64,000 bases of DNA from Dendronephthya gigantea (taxonomy: Eukaryota; Cnidaria; Anthozoa; Malacalcyonacea; Nephtheidae): positions 682,001 to 746,000 of the forward strand of contig NW_021163061.1 in assembly GCF_004324835.1 (NCBI RefSeq), in the 5' to 3' direction. The translations under genes and the position numbers were made by a program. A model generated the notes under the pieces. It saw only the letters and a program-made list of their open reading frames with translations, was not told where the DNA came from and did no database searches. Shown here in pieces: positions 1 to 11,500 of this stretch (positions are counted from its first letter, which is position 1; each line of letters opens with the position of its first letter).

Positions 1-111
1 AGTGTAAAGTTGTGACGTTATGATTTTTGGATTTCACGCCGTTTCTACACTTTTCACATGATAGAAGAATATTTATCCGTGTAAGTTTTAAATCAAAAAT
101 CTGTTAACTAG

Positions 112-272
112 TATATTGCATCGGCATATCGCTCGCTCGAAGTGGGCACTTCGTGGACAGCAAGATCCAGCAAAGTTTCGACACATTCATATCGACCGGG
201 AACACAGACAGGCCATTATCTTCAACAAGCATCATCGGGGCCCATCGACAGCGCAAAGTGGCGTATTTATAA
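112..272 (+). CDS. possible terminal exon of an upstream gene (weak)
   Basis: A GC-richer stretch opens after a usable acceptor (aactag at 106-111) and reads open in all three plus-strand frames for more than 50 codons. The frame ending in TAA at 270-272 gives the most protein-like tail, ending RQRKVAYL. I do not recognise it. A gene lying mostly outside the window would explain it, but an open GC-rich stretch could arise by chance. The opposite strand is also open here. Confidence 0.18.
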
Positions 273-1301
273 CATTTCTCAAAGACCAAGTATGCGTGTA
301 CTATTTCGTAACGTCGTGGCCATAGAAAAAAAAGTTTATTAAAATTTTGCAGTATATAAGGGAACCATGCTATGGATTTTTCGCTCCGTGGTTGTATATG
401 CTAATTTTTATAAATAAATGTTTTGAATTTTACGTTGTGATTGCTGCTTTGGCCGTGATTCCGAGATTCATCCTTCCAATAATTATATCTATAGTTATCT
501 CCATGTACGTTTTCTTTATCTTGGATAAATTGTGGGCATAAAGAAGAGACAATTTTTTAAGCCATTTCCTGATCTTTTGCGCCCAAACAACGATAGTGTA
601 TCGCATTCACAAAAATGTTCCTCTTGTGAGAATATTTCTAAAGGAATAACTATTGATGTGTTTCTTTCTAACGAATTACATTTCACTTTCGACAGCCGGT
701 GTTTAGACTGGTGAGTGATTTGCACTGGTAAACCATTGTTTCAGGAACGCGCTTGGCACACGAGACTTTGACCTTTGTCATGCTTTTAAGCAATATAAAT
801 ACAGCATGTTAGCTTGCGTTTAATCGGCTTGTGGCATTAAGAACTTAAGATTTCGAAACTACTCGTTTTCAACGACAAAATATAGTTTGCCTTAAATTAT
901 TTTTTAATGTATGATTTGTCTGCTCTGTTGTGACAAAACTTTCTAAATATAATGAACTAATGTTGTATATAATCGCATGAATTCCTAGAAAATAACCCGA
1001 TATTATCTGTTGTTTGTTTAACGACTTGGTCTTTCTGTGTCGTCGATGTTCTTTTAATGTCATTGTTCTCGCTGATGATAACGATAATGGCACACGTAAG
1101 TAATTATACCTGGCACATGATCACCACGGATTAGTGGATCATCTGCCCACAGATTGGATTAGTTATGAGGAAATAAAGCGTATATTATATCTGATAATGG
1201 GCATCGAACAAGATATCAATCTTGGAATTACATCAGTTATGTTCCTATGTGAGTGTTTTTAAGAATAGAACAATATATAAAATGTTTTATATAGCAACAA
1301 A
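273..1301. other. intergenic, 3' side of the Niban-like gene
   Basis: I see no coding exon that can be supported. A hydrophobic open frame near 347-541 has no ATG at its start and is T-rich by composition. The 3' UTR of the minus-strand gene ending at 1302 must lie in the right part of this stretch; no clear AATAAA on the minus strand was found close by. Confidence 0.5.
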
Positions 1302-4300
1302 CTACATCGCGGTATCATCAGATGTGTTTCCTTCCAGCTCGTTCACGTCATTCGTGTCTCCATTACAAAGTTCCTTTTGTTCTTTACTTTCAATTTCCGC
1401 TACTATGTCACCGTTTTCTTTATTTTCCTCACTTCCAATTTCCTTTGCTGTGTCACCGTTTTCTTTATTTTCCTCATTTCCAATTTCCTTTGCTGTGTCA
1501 TCGTTTTCTTTACTCTCTTCACTTCCACTTTCCTTTACTGTGTCACCGTTTTCTTTATTTTCCCCACTTCCACTTTCCTTTTGCCCATCTTCCTTTTTCT
1601 CCTCTTGCTTTTCCTCTTCGTTCTTTCCATTTTCTTTTCCCTCTGCCTCAACTTCCTTCTTTTCCTCGCTAATCTCTCCATCTGTGTTTCCATTTTCGCG
1701 TACTTCATTCTTCCCTGTTTCCCCTCCTTTTTGGTCATTCTCTTCCACTTTCTTATCCTCAGTTTCGTTTTCTTTTGCTTCCTCGGAATCTTTCATTTGT
1801 TCGTCATCCTTCTTGCCATTCATTTCAATCTTCGTCTCTTCGGTTTTCGCTTCATTTTTTCCGTTCATCTCTGGTTTTGGGATTCCAATTGCTAAGCGGT
1901 GAAAAATAAATACAAAATTCTCAAAAATGCATCTATTCTGTGTCCTTTTATCCAGTAAAATGCCGGACAATATTTGCTTTCATACAGAACTTTTAATACA
2001 CAAACGAGTTAACGGTTGTTTGAGAAAACGCTATCCAGCTTTGTACAACCGGTCATATTGAGAGAAACTGATTCAGGTCACCTTAACAATGAAGCTTATC
2101 TTTGATAGGGTAAATATACCATGGGAAAAAAACTCGTTTCTTAATCGCTACAAAATATCTCTGAATCAACAAACCTCGTCTGATCAATTCCTTGACAAGT
2201 TCTTCAACATAAAGGTCGTATTGATCTTCAATGCTGATAATTTGTTTCAGAGGTTCTGGGATGGCGTTTGCGACCACTTTACGGATCTATAAAGGAAAGG
2301 AATCCTTGCTTTCTGTTACAGTTTATGGTAGATTGTGTTGTTTCTGTTGTTCCACAGTCGAGTAGCTACTTACCTCTTTGGTAAGCGGATCGATTTTGCT
2401 CGACACGAATTCTAGGACATGTGCTGTCGTAAGCGCAAAGCTAACGTCTTCTGGAGTACTTTTCGAGTCGTGATCGTATTTCTAGAAAGAAGATGAAAAC
2501 TGTAGTTTATAGATCTGCAAGACTTGTTATACTTCCATCAATGTTTGACACATTTTTTCTGTGGTAACAGAAGCACTATGACTAACGCTGGATCAATAAG
2601 AGATGATCCTTACTGGATCTCTAGGAAGAGCAGTTTAGAACTGATAGAGCTATTCAGTATAAATAAAGTTAGTTTAGTTTAGGTTTCCTCCTGTAGTAAC
2701 ACTGGATCAATAAGAGATGATCCTTACTGGACCTCTAGGAAGAACAGTTCTCTCCTACCGGTATGACTTCATCTTTAATTTTCTCCATCATCTCTGCAGT
2801 CTTTTTGTTATCCTTTAGAGTATCGTTGTCCTTGGTTCGTTCCTTCATCGTTTGTTGAAATGTGAAAAACGCCGCGTCAGCGACCTATAAAACATCATTT
2901 CGTTTGTGAGTTTGCTGTTTCCTGATTGTTTGATTAAGAACATATTCCCTACCAAAGCAAGCATGTCATGTGCATCGTACACGAATCTATAGCTTCCTCC
3001 GCGATCAAAAGTTCCTTCATACTTATCCACGATACCAATTGCTTCCTTCTCCATATTATATACTTTATACCAATGATCCCATGCGCATGTGCCGTAAATA
3101 ATGTTGTCGAATGTTCGGTAGTACTAAAGATTAGAGAAAGTACAATTGAATCCATGCATGCTTTGCTGATTTTAAACTATAAGAAAAAATACATTTCTGT
3201 GGTGAAATTCTATACGAGTTTAAGTCAGGTTACTGTGCTAATTTGTGTAAGAATTTTCCAAGTTTATCTGTCGGTCAATATCTTTTGAAAGTTGAAAACA
3301 TTTATAGAATTACCTTTTTCATAACATACTCGACATCTTCGCTCTCTTTCGTGTCTTTCACTAATCGTTCCATAAGTCGAACTACGCATTCATCTCGCAT
3401 TTCCTTCGAAGTTCTGACCGTCTGAAATTTTCAAATTTGTTTTCACGAGGTTAACAAGAAGAAACTAACTAAAATATCATTTTAGCAAGAAGTCAGTTAA
3501 GAAAATGTTAAAACGCGTAAAAAGAGCTTGTATTTCATCCATGCTGTTTACAAATTTGCAGGAACTCTCACTTGACAAGCGAGTAAATCTTGCAGTTAAA
3601 AAGTTGTTTTTAATTTTTTACGGCAGAATTTTAACAAACCAGTTCCCTGAGATCTTCATACAGTTTCGCGATATCTTCTTTTAAATCCTGAAAAATCTTG
3701 TCAACGATTAACTCAGCTTTGTCTGAATACAAAACAATAATAAAACGATCATTATCAGTCTTCCAGAGGTGATATTTGACGAAACTTTGATGCAAACTTT
3801 AATAGCATCTTTGTACGCGCGAGTAATGTCGAAAATACCTGATATCTGCGCTGTAATCTTCTTCTGAACTTTCACAAAATTTCATCTTTCTTTTCATTAA
3901 AGGTTTTCTCCACAGGCGCCTTCATTTTCTCCGTAGTTTCAACCAAAGCTTTGTAAGCTGGCTTGACCAACGCCAGCACCATTGAATCCAATGTTTTTTC
4001 GACCTATTTTTTTCAAAGACGTCGGGTTTAAAGCGTATTACTTCGACAAAGCACTGTTGTTAAACACTATAAGCTTAAATACGCGATATTAACTCGTTCT
4101 ACCTGTTTTTGAATTTTCTTTTTAATGGTAAAGTTTCCGGTGAGGTCGCTGTAAACACTTGATAAAACACGGGAATTTATAATTTCAACGAGCGTCTCGG
4201 TTAAAATCTGAAATAAGTGGAATAAAAATATTGAAACGACTATATCGGAGGAAGTTTGTGCTCGGCTGTGTTTATTGTATAGTTGCCTTCGTCTTAGAAA

Positions 4301-7300
4301 ACTCTGTCATCAACGTTGTAAACATTTTAGCTCCACGCTAAACAAATTATATCGTATTGTGTTGTGCTGTTCTAAGGGGCTGTTTACATGAGCCCAACAT
4401 GAGCCCAGTTACCCGAGATTCAACGAAGCTTGAGATGATTTCGAGGTATTGAAATAAGCAGAGAACATGATCCTGGCAGTCTTATAATCATTACAACAAT
4501 AACATGTGCTTGTTTGGTGTCATAAAGACTTATTTCAATACCTCAAAGTCCTCTCACGCTTCGTTGAATCTCGGGTAACCGGGCTCATGTAAACAGCCCC
4601 TCTAAACGCTGTTGTTGTCAGCGTTGTGACTACATGTGATAGTGTTTCTACTGTATTATGAATTGTTGCGAGTGTTGCATGCATGCGTTGCCCTGCGTTG
4701 CTGACAAAGTATCCGATCAATTCACCTGTTCTTCAGTCCCACCAGAAGGATCTTTCCTGTTCAACCATCCTGATTCATAACAAGCTCTGCGATATGCAGT
4801 CTTAAATGCCTCGCGAGCAACGGGGTCTTCACTCTTTAAACCTGAAGAAAAACTGTTTGTCACGAATTCAAATATTCCCTAATTTGTTGTAGCCAACGGC
4901 ATGCGAACTACAACGTTGAACAACAGACATGTTTTGCAGAATGAACGATATATAAAACAACTTCTAAAGGGATTTGTTTTCAATGGTCCATTTCCCAAAC
5001 TTATCCTTACCTTTCGCTTTTCGACAGCAAGTCTTGAACATTTCGATCCATTCCTTTTTCTCGTCTTCATCAGCAGCGGTGATGTAGTACTCACGTCTTC
5101 TCTCGTGCGACAGCGCCAGAGTATGGGGGGGAAACTTCTCCGGTAGCGGCAAACTTTCTTCGTCTATTCCTAGTTTCTTTGCCAAAGCCTTGAGCTGCTC
5201 AATCACGGCATTATCGGCGCTTTCCTTCACTTTGTAACCAGCTAAATATATCACTCCTTTTGGCTTTAGAGATTTCTCGTATGCCTATCGAAAATATGAA
5301 AAAAATATCCATGAATTATCATTTATTTTTTAATCAAAACTCTCTCAGTCCTACGATTTTTCAAACAAATACTTGTTGTGTTTTTGTTTTGTCTTTGTGT
5401 TCGGCCATTTTGTTTGGTGAAAAATGTTTAACTAACCTCTTCAGTTTCGTAGTAAGAAACTGAATAATCTGGATTTACGACAAAGTGTCTGTGCTTCCAG
5501 TTTTTGATAATCGCTCCTTGTTTTGTGAGTGGCCCCACCTTGTGAGGCTCCGTGCGTTTAAAATCCTGTAAGGGAAAAAAGGGAGCAATATTATGAATGT
5601 TTACACAACGTTTTGATTTTGGGAAATATCTCCAGGTATTAAAAGCAATGTTTCCTGGTTCATCCTCCTCGTTTCCTAGAATTGTCAAACTTTAGAAAAC
5701 ATGGCTTGGAAACAATGTTTCCTAGAATTGTCAAGCTTCAGAAATCACGGCTTGGAAACGATGTTTCTTGGAAGCGGCAAGCTTCAGAAAACATGGCTTA
5801 GAAACAATATTTCTTGGAAGTGCCAACTGCCAAGCTTTAGAAAACATTGCTCGGAAACAATATTTCTTGGAATTGTCAAACTTTAGAAAACATTGCTCGG
5901 AAACAATATTTCTTAGTTTGTTACCCTTCAGAAAGATGGCAGTCGAGAAAGATTGGTATGGCGACGTATGTTTTACCTTTCTGTAGATCAGCTTCTTCTT
6001 CGTTTCAACATCTCCAAAAACCTCATTCTCGATTTGTTTTATTTTCATCTTCGTAAATTCAACTCCGTATGCCAACACATACTCCACGTTGAATGTCGCT
6101 AAATATTCCTTGGCGATTTCTGAAATGGATTTAATTACTCGGGTTTTTAAAGGCTGCTTCGCCTGCACACGCGAAATTCGCGTATCGAAACAGACCCTAA
6201 AATCAGGCCATGCTCCTGACAATTAACTGAAATAAGACTGGAACCCTGCTAGCTCTGCGAAAAAAATGAAGCCAAGATGGCGGAATATGAAGCCTGTCTT
6301 GTAGGTATATGATCCAGGCCTCCATGTGGAAATTTCGTAGGTAAAATGGCGGCAATTATGATTTTCCTTTTGAAATTTCGGCGCTGGCGGAGACCTGGAT
6401 CATATCTACAAGAAAGGCCTCATGATCCGCCATCTTGGCTTCACTCATTAATGAGGGAAAGTCAGAGAGTGAGCATTCTCTATTATAGTTCACTGGCTCA
6501 TGATGACCAATATCAACTTCCGTCTCCCATTTTCCTATTTTGAAGTTTTTCGAAACACAAACAAATATACTTGTCTACAATGGTAATAATTTAGCGTCAA
6601 TTCGACGTTCTTTTGAAACTTTCGTTTTTGGAAAAATGTTTCATGTTTAAATGTCTTCCGGGGATCTTTGGCGGTGTAGTCACGGGGTTTCCTGGGGTCA
6701 AGGTAGCCATAATTTATAATGACGTCGCTTCTTGTGTGATATTTGAAACATGTAAAGTGCTTGGGAATTGATACGCTGTGACTTTTGTTGCTTTTTAAAA
6801 ACAAAGGCGTTGACACACTTTATGCACTAATCCCATGCAGAGAATAGGGAGCCACGATAATGTTTTAAAAATTTCGACAGCTATATTTTAGTGGGCATAG
6901 GCAAACCACATTTACCTCTATTTTTCTAGCCTCGTATTTCAGAAGCTATTTCCGCAATAGCTTTTTTATAAGCTTACGCGAAATGGATTATACTTTCATA
7001 TTGTGAAACGACACTTTGAGCGACGCACTTTCTAGAGCTGGAATGATGTTAATGCCTGGAACATTAATCTATACCCGGTTTAAATTTTTTACCAGCAGAG
7101 GTGATTTACTTCCGCTTCAAAGCAAACTATCTATGGGTATAGCAGGCAACACTCTTCTATAGAATAATATTGGATATTGGCCGCCAAAACTTGTTTACCG
7201 CAGTCATATTTAGTTAAGACCGTTTTTAGATTTTCGTAACAACGACTGACTTGTATTGTATTGTCAAACCTGGACATGCACAGACGTGTCCAAATTCAAC

Positions 7301-7575
7301 ACACACCGCAACTATCTTCCCGATTTTAAAACGCTTATACATCTAATATTGCTACAAAGAAACTGTCTTTATATACAAGAAGTATAAATAACTCTGTCCA
7401 TTGATTTTAAAACTGAATTCTGCATTTATATACACCGCGGTTGAATTAAATATATCAGATACCATTGTGTTTTCGGCATCCACAGAATTTTGACAGCAGA
7501 ATATCAATAATGTCAAATGCTCATACCTTCGCATTGCTCCTTTTTCGCCGCGTCCAATGGAAGTAGATTCCCCAT
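1302..7575 (-). CDS. Niban/FAM129-like PH-domain protein, 14 coding exons
   Basis: Coding exons in transcript order: 7527-7575, 5977-6119, 5437-5565, 5011-5284, 4726-4841, 4103-4207, 3839-4003, 3640-3722, 3314-3421, 2953-3123, 2759-2884, 2374-2481, 2175-2286, 1302-1891. The start MGNLLPLDAAKKEQCE has Gly2, a myristoylation-type N-terminus as in vertebrate Niban proteins. Residues about 68-196 form a PH-like domain (WKHRHFVVNPDYSVSYYETE, ending in the conserved Trp of KKEWIEMF). A long helical region follows, then an acidic, repetitive tail of about 190 residues rich in EENKENGD. Niban proteins are cytoplasmic or membrane-edge stress and growth-signalling regulators without an enzymatic domain. 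Exon phases all fit, except that the total (2279 nt) is one base short of a whole frame. The break lies in exon 3839-4003, where an in-frame TGA follows DEIL; one extra base would restore VKVQKKITAQIS and the phase of the next exon. It is either a real mutation or an assembly error in a T-run. Family assignment rests on recall of N-terminal and PH similarity. Confidence 0.82.
2575..2757 (+). repeat. 114-bp tandem repeat, about 1.6 copies
   Basis: Partial tandem copies of the 114-bp unit recognised by CTGGATCAATAAGAGATGAT, lying in the Niban-like intron between exons 2759-2884 and 2374-2481. The array ends only a few bases from the exon donor at 2759. Orientation is opposite to the gene. Confidence 0.9.
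4376..4600. mobile_element. foldback MITE with 5-bp target duplication
   Basis: A 225-bp element with long inverted arms starting GGGGCTGTTTACATGAGCCC at both ends, flanked by TCTAA at 4371-4375 and 4601-4605. The left arm carries an extra short duplication of its ACATGAGCCC segment. It sits in the Niban-like intron between exons 4726-4841 and 4103-4207. It has no coding capacity. The family was not identified. Confidence 0.85.
5640..5935. repeat. degenerate tandem repeat of about 47 bp
   Basis: Five to six imperfect copies of a unit containing GCTTGGAAACAATGTTTC and CAAGCTTTAGAAAACAT, in the intron between Niban-like exons 5977-6119 and 5437-5565. Apparent open frames here are repeat artefacts. 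Confidence 0.8.
6265..6455. mobile_element. foldback element, imperfect arms
   Basis: Inverted arms carry GAAGCCAAGATGGCGGA on the left and its complement on the right, then matching TGTAG/ATATGATCCAGG segments, with a diverged centre. It lies in the first intron of the Niban-like gene. The same GCCAAAGATGGCGGAT motif recurs at about 47515 and 62715 inside a different element. No clean target duplication was found. Confidence 0.6.
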
Positions 7576-8335
7576 CGTGAACTTAGATGTTGTTGGAGTT
7601 CACTTTACGTTGTTTGAAATTACTTACGGTCGATTTGAAAATATGTGACACTCCTTAGAGAGTGCTGTTTCAGCGCAAGTTTGTATCAACTCATATAACC
7701 CATGTGTTTACATACAAGACAATGGGTTGCACAATTTGAAATGCATGCGACTTAACATGTCACAGGACTTGTCGAGGAAATATGATATAAGTTCCGCTTT
7801 CTGACTAGTCAACCATTCAATATAAACATTTTTGAAGCCACAAAGGCTTTTATTTCGCATGCATTTCTCAAAAACGACAGAGTTCTTGTTATTTTTTAAG
7901 GCAATGTATTTAAACTATGCTGTACATAGCGACATTTTTGACCTCTTATGATATCTACACCGTGTAAATTCACAAATATCCGAACAAATTTACAAGCAAT
8001 GGAAAGTGCATATTTGCTTTTCACATCCGCATATAGTCTCCTGGTGATCATTTGCTGAAACCTCCCACCCGGAGTAATGCTTGCATGCAGTGAGTAAAAA
8101 ATAAAACTCGACGCATGATTTTTCACACGCTCTGAGATGGGATCAATAAAAAATATTGTTCATGCATGATTTTGAATGCCGAAACTCGTGTTGTTCCGGT
8201 CACAGCATCATCCACTTCCCACTCATTCACGGAGGAGTGGAAATGACGGATAGGTTTTCGTCAAGAACGTCATTTGAAGTTGTGTATATCTTCGCCTTTG
8301 TAGCTATAAGTCACTCCCATATTTGTTATCAATGA
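7576..8335. other. intergenic between Niban-like 5' end and PDE10 3' end
   Basis: No coding feature can be supported here. It should hold the Niban-like promoter, but no strong TATA box stands out upstream of the ATG at 7575. Confidence 0.5.
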
Positions 8336-8341
8336 TTTATT
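8336..8341 (-). terminator. poly(A) signal AATAAA for the PDE10 gene
   Basis: TTTATT on the plus strand, 222 bases past the PDE10 stop codon at 8563, reads AATAAA in the direction of the gene. Confidence 0.55.
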
Positions 8342-8562
8342 AAATTGAATAATTTTCATGTACATATACACATATTTAATCCGCAAATCTGTTTCACGTA
8401 TATTCAAGTCTCAATTCTTTGGCCAGACAAGGCCAAATCAGTGGACAGTTTATAATTCGATAATTCTCTGTGATTTCTGTCCATTTCTCGTGGCATTCAG
8501 AACTACTGGCGAAATTTTAGCATTTTGTATTTACAATTATAAACCAATAGTTCAAGAACTGT

Positions 8563-11500
8563 TCATTCGTCATCGCTTGAGAAGGATATCATATCATTTG
8601 CACTTTCGGATTTTATTCTTTCAACGAGCGTCTTTTTAGTGGGTTCGTCGCTCTCAGGAAGAACAGGTGAAGTTTCTTGTACGTCAGCGCTGTTTTCCTC
8701 GTTTTTAACTTCTTCGTCCTTTTTCTCAACTTCGTCATCTTCTTGCTTTTCATCTTTAACTTCATGGGCATTTTCGCCTCTCTCTTCTTGCTGACTTTCC
8801 TGCTTTTTCTTCGCCACGAGTTCTGACCAACGTTTAAGGTTTGCTCTAAGATAAGAATTAGAAAGTACGAATAGCTTTTCCACATGATAACTCTCCTTTT
8901 CTTCGTCCTGTCAACCAGCGTTCTGGCACAGGTATGGTCGGCCATGTTTTTGCGTAGAGTTCAAACTGAGTAGTTGTCCACATGCACAGATTGATTTGCC
9001 GCAATAAATAGATATCTTTTATCGTTTAAAGATAAACTATACCTGGCTCCGTCAAGCAGGGCTGCTGTGTGAGGTAATAGTTCCTTTAGCATTTCATAAC
9101 ATGGCAGACAAATCCCAACCAAGAAACCGACCTTTCATGATAAAGAATTGAGTTCTTAATACTTGTTCAACTTGCGGCTAAAGTCAACGATAGCATTCAT
9201 ACCTGATGAGCTGGTAAATCGTCTGCGGTGTCTCTGTCCATCATTGGAATAGGCTGGCTTCCCTGTCGCTTAACCTCGTCTCCCTAAAACGATATAGATC
9301 TCGTTTGGCATCTCTTTGGCTGCCTATGCTCTTACTTTAGCCACTTACCGTATGAAATGAGCTGGGATTGAGTGAAACTGTTTGTACAAACTTGCTGTCA
9401 CTGTACCTCTGCATAGAATTCTTGAAAGATAACTTTAACCGTTTCGTACTGAACTTTCCACGGCTTTGTACAGGCAGAAAGATCGCAACCAGTCATTGCA
9501 ATAGCTTGGACTAACTTTCTGTTGAAAACAAACCAGTCATTAGCAGTGTCTGAACAACAAACGAAAGATCAGTTTGTACTCGTCGTCTTGTCAAATGTCA
9601 ACGTCCGTTCTTGTTGAACAATACAAGGGCGTGTTTATCATATGTATTCAGCTTACGTGTGTTCAAATTCTTTCCAAGAGAATTGTTTACTGTCTAAGAG
9701 CTGTTTAAGTTTCCCCTTATTTCCAAAGAAGACGGCAAGGTCGGTTGCCAAGATGCAGTATTTTATATGTCCAAGAATCGACTTGTATTCGGATGATGAA
9801 AATCTTGAGAATATGTTATGACCTTCATGCTAGAAAAATATGACCCAAGATGACCAAATCAGTCAATTTATCAACCAATTAACCAACCAATCAATCGATT
9901 AATCGATGAATTGAAGTCATCCAGTCATCATCTTGGGATCAAGATGCTTCATTGTCTTTTCATTTGCTAGCCTAAACATTTGGCAAATGAACGTGCAAGA
10001 TTGTTTTTGATGAAGGTGTTTTTCTAACCTGTAATATGGTAATGGTTTGATTGAAGTGATGATGTTCAAGTGGGGACGTTGTGTATACAGAAGCTAAGGC
10101 CGTTCCCTCCTTTTTCATCCACGAGTTAGTTCGACCACGATGATCCAGATCATGGCAGAGACAGGCGACGAACAACGCCAACGACTGGAAACAAGAAATA
10201 TATCAATGAATCACAAGATGATATAGTGGAATGATTCTTCGGAAGAGAAAACGATTTAACGAAAAACAACGCTAGAAATGAAAGGAATATCGTCTAATAC
10301 CTCGGTTAGCATGAAGTTCGAAGATGCCTCTCTCAAAATCATAAACATACAATGGGCTACCGAAAACGCGTGAGTCCAATTGTGGTAAGGAACTCTGCGA
10401 TAGTTTCTTCTCACTGTCAGCGTGAATTTTGTCAGCTCATCCACATCAAACCTTAAAAAGAAGACGTCTGGAGTAAACTCTTCTACATGCAACGGTTCCT
10501 TTAAAATGTTATATGACATTACAGATTCAAAGGCGTACATTTTGAGCGAAAATAATTCTTTGAACATTTTTATAACCATTTCCACCATCTCAATTTGTTC
10601 CACGCTGAACGCATCGAAGCAGAATCTGAAATAGCAACAAAATACACGAAGTAAATACATCGGATAACTTGCCGATAAAAGTTTGGCGATTTCTCGAGAA
10701 GCTGAATAGTAAAAACAGCCGTATGGTTGAAAGAAGATACTGGAAGAAGGCCCAAGATGTCGTCTGTAATTTTTTGCTGTAGCAAAGCAGCTGTTGTAAA
10801 CTGCATTGGCGATCTTGTTGTTTACAATCAATTACCTGTCAATTGCGGGAAGCTTAGAAGAACGAACTTTATTCAGATCTCTCATTTCTTCATCTGTGCA
10901 CATGCTGTGGTATGAAAGCACCTCTAAAGCCACCTGAAATGCGAAAAGGTTACGATTAAATACTTCCAAATGCTGGTGAAATTAAATCAGTCTTTATACC
11001 AAACACATCCTTAAAATCCTTCAACCGATTACCTTGTATTTTTGTTCTGATCTTCTTATTTTGTCGTAAAGCTGTTGAGGAGAAAGGAATATGGCATGTT
11101 GTTAGCTATTTCTTATTGTTGTGGAGATTTTTAAATTATATACATAAATAATAATCAATCCATTCACCTTTGCATGATGGAGAGCAAGACCACAGTAAGT
11201 TGCGAACGTTTGAAACGATTGCTCGTCTGCAAATAAAAACGAAACTGTTATTTCTTGCATTAATGACACAATCTTGAAATCGGTTTTTATGTTTGTGGGT
11301 TAGATGAATATTTACTGTCGAGGTTGGTGGGGCCGTTAAACTATCTTATTGAGTGAAGATGCAAAAGTTTAAAGCTTCAAAAGTCGATGGGAGAACGTTT
11401 TACCTGCAGCTGTGAATACGCCAGTTTTTTTGTTGACCATCTGAACGACGCCGATGATACTGACAAAGAAGATGGAAGAAAGATATTAAGGAAAATTGTA

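Noticed and set aside
1222-1902. 226-codon plus-strand frame, Ser/Phe-rich
   Set aside because: Antisense shadow of the Glu/Lys-rich last exon of the Niban-like gene.
3877-3890. A short intron (GTGAAAGTTCAG) removing the TGA in the Niban-like exon
   Set aside because: It would be 12 bases long, far below any functional spliceosomal intron.
5731-5976. Extension of the Niban-like exon 2 frame past 5977
   Set aside because: The donor at 5976/5977 ends the exon. The following frame is the 47-bp tandem repeat.
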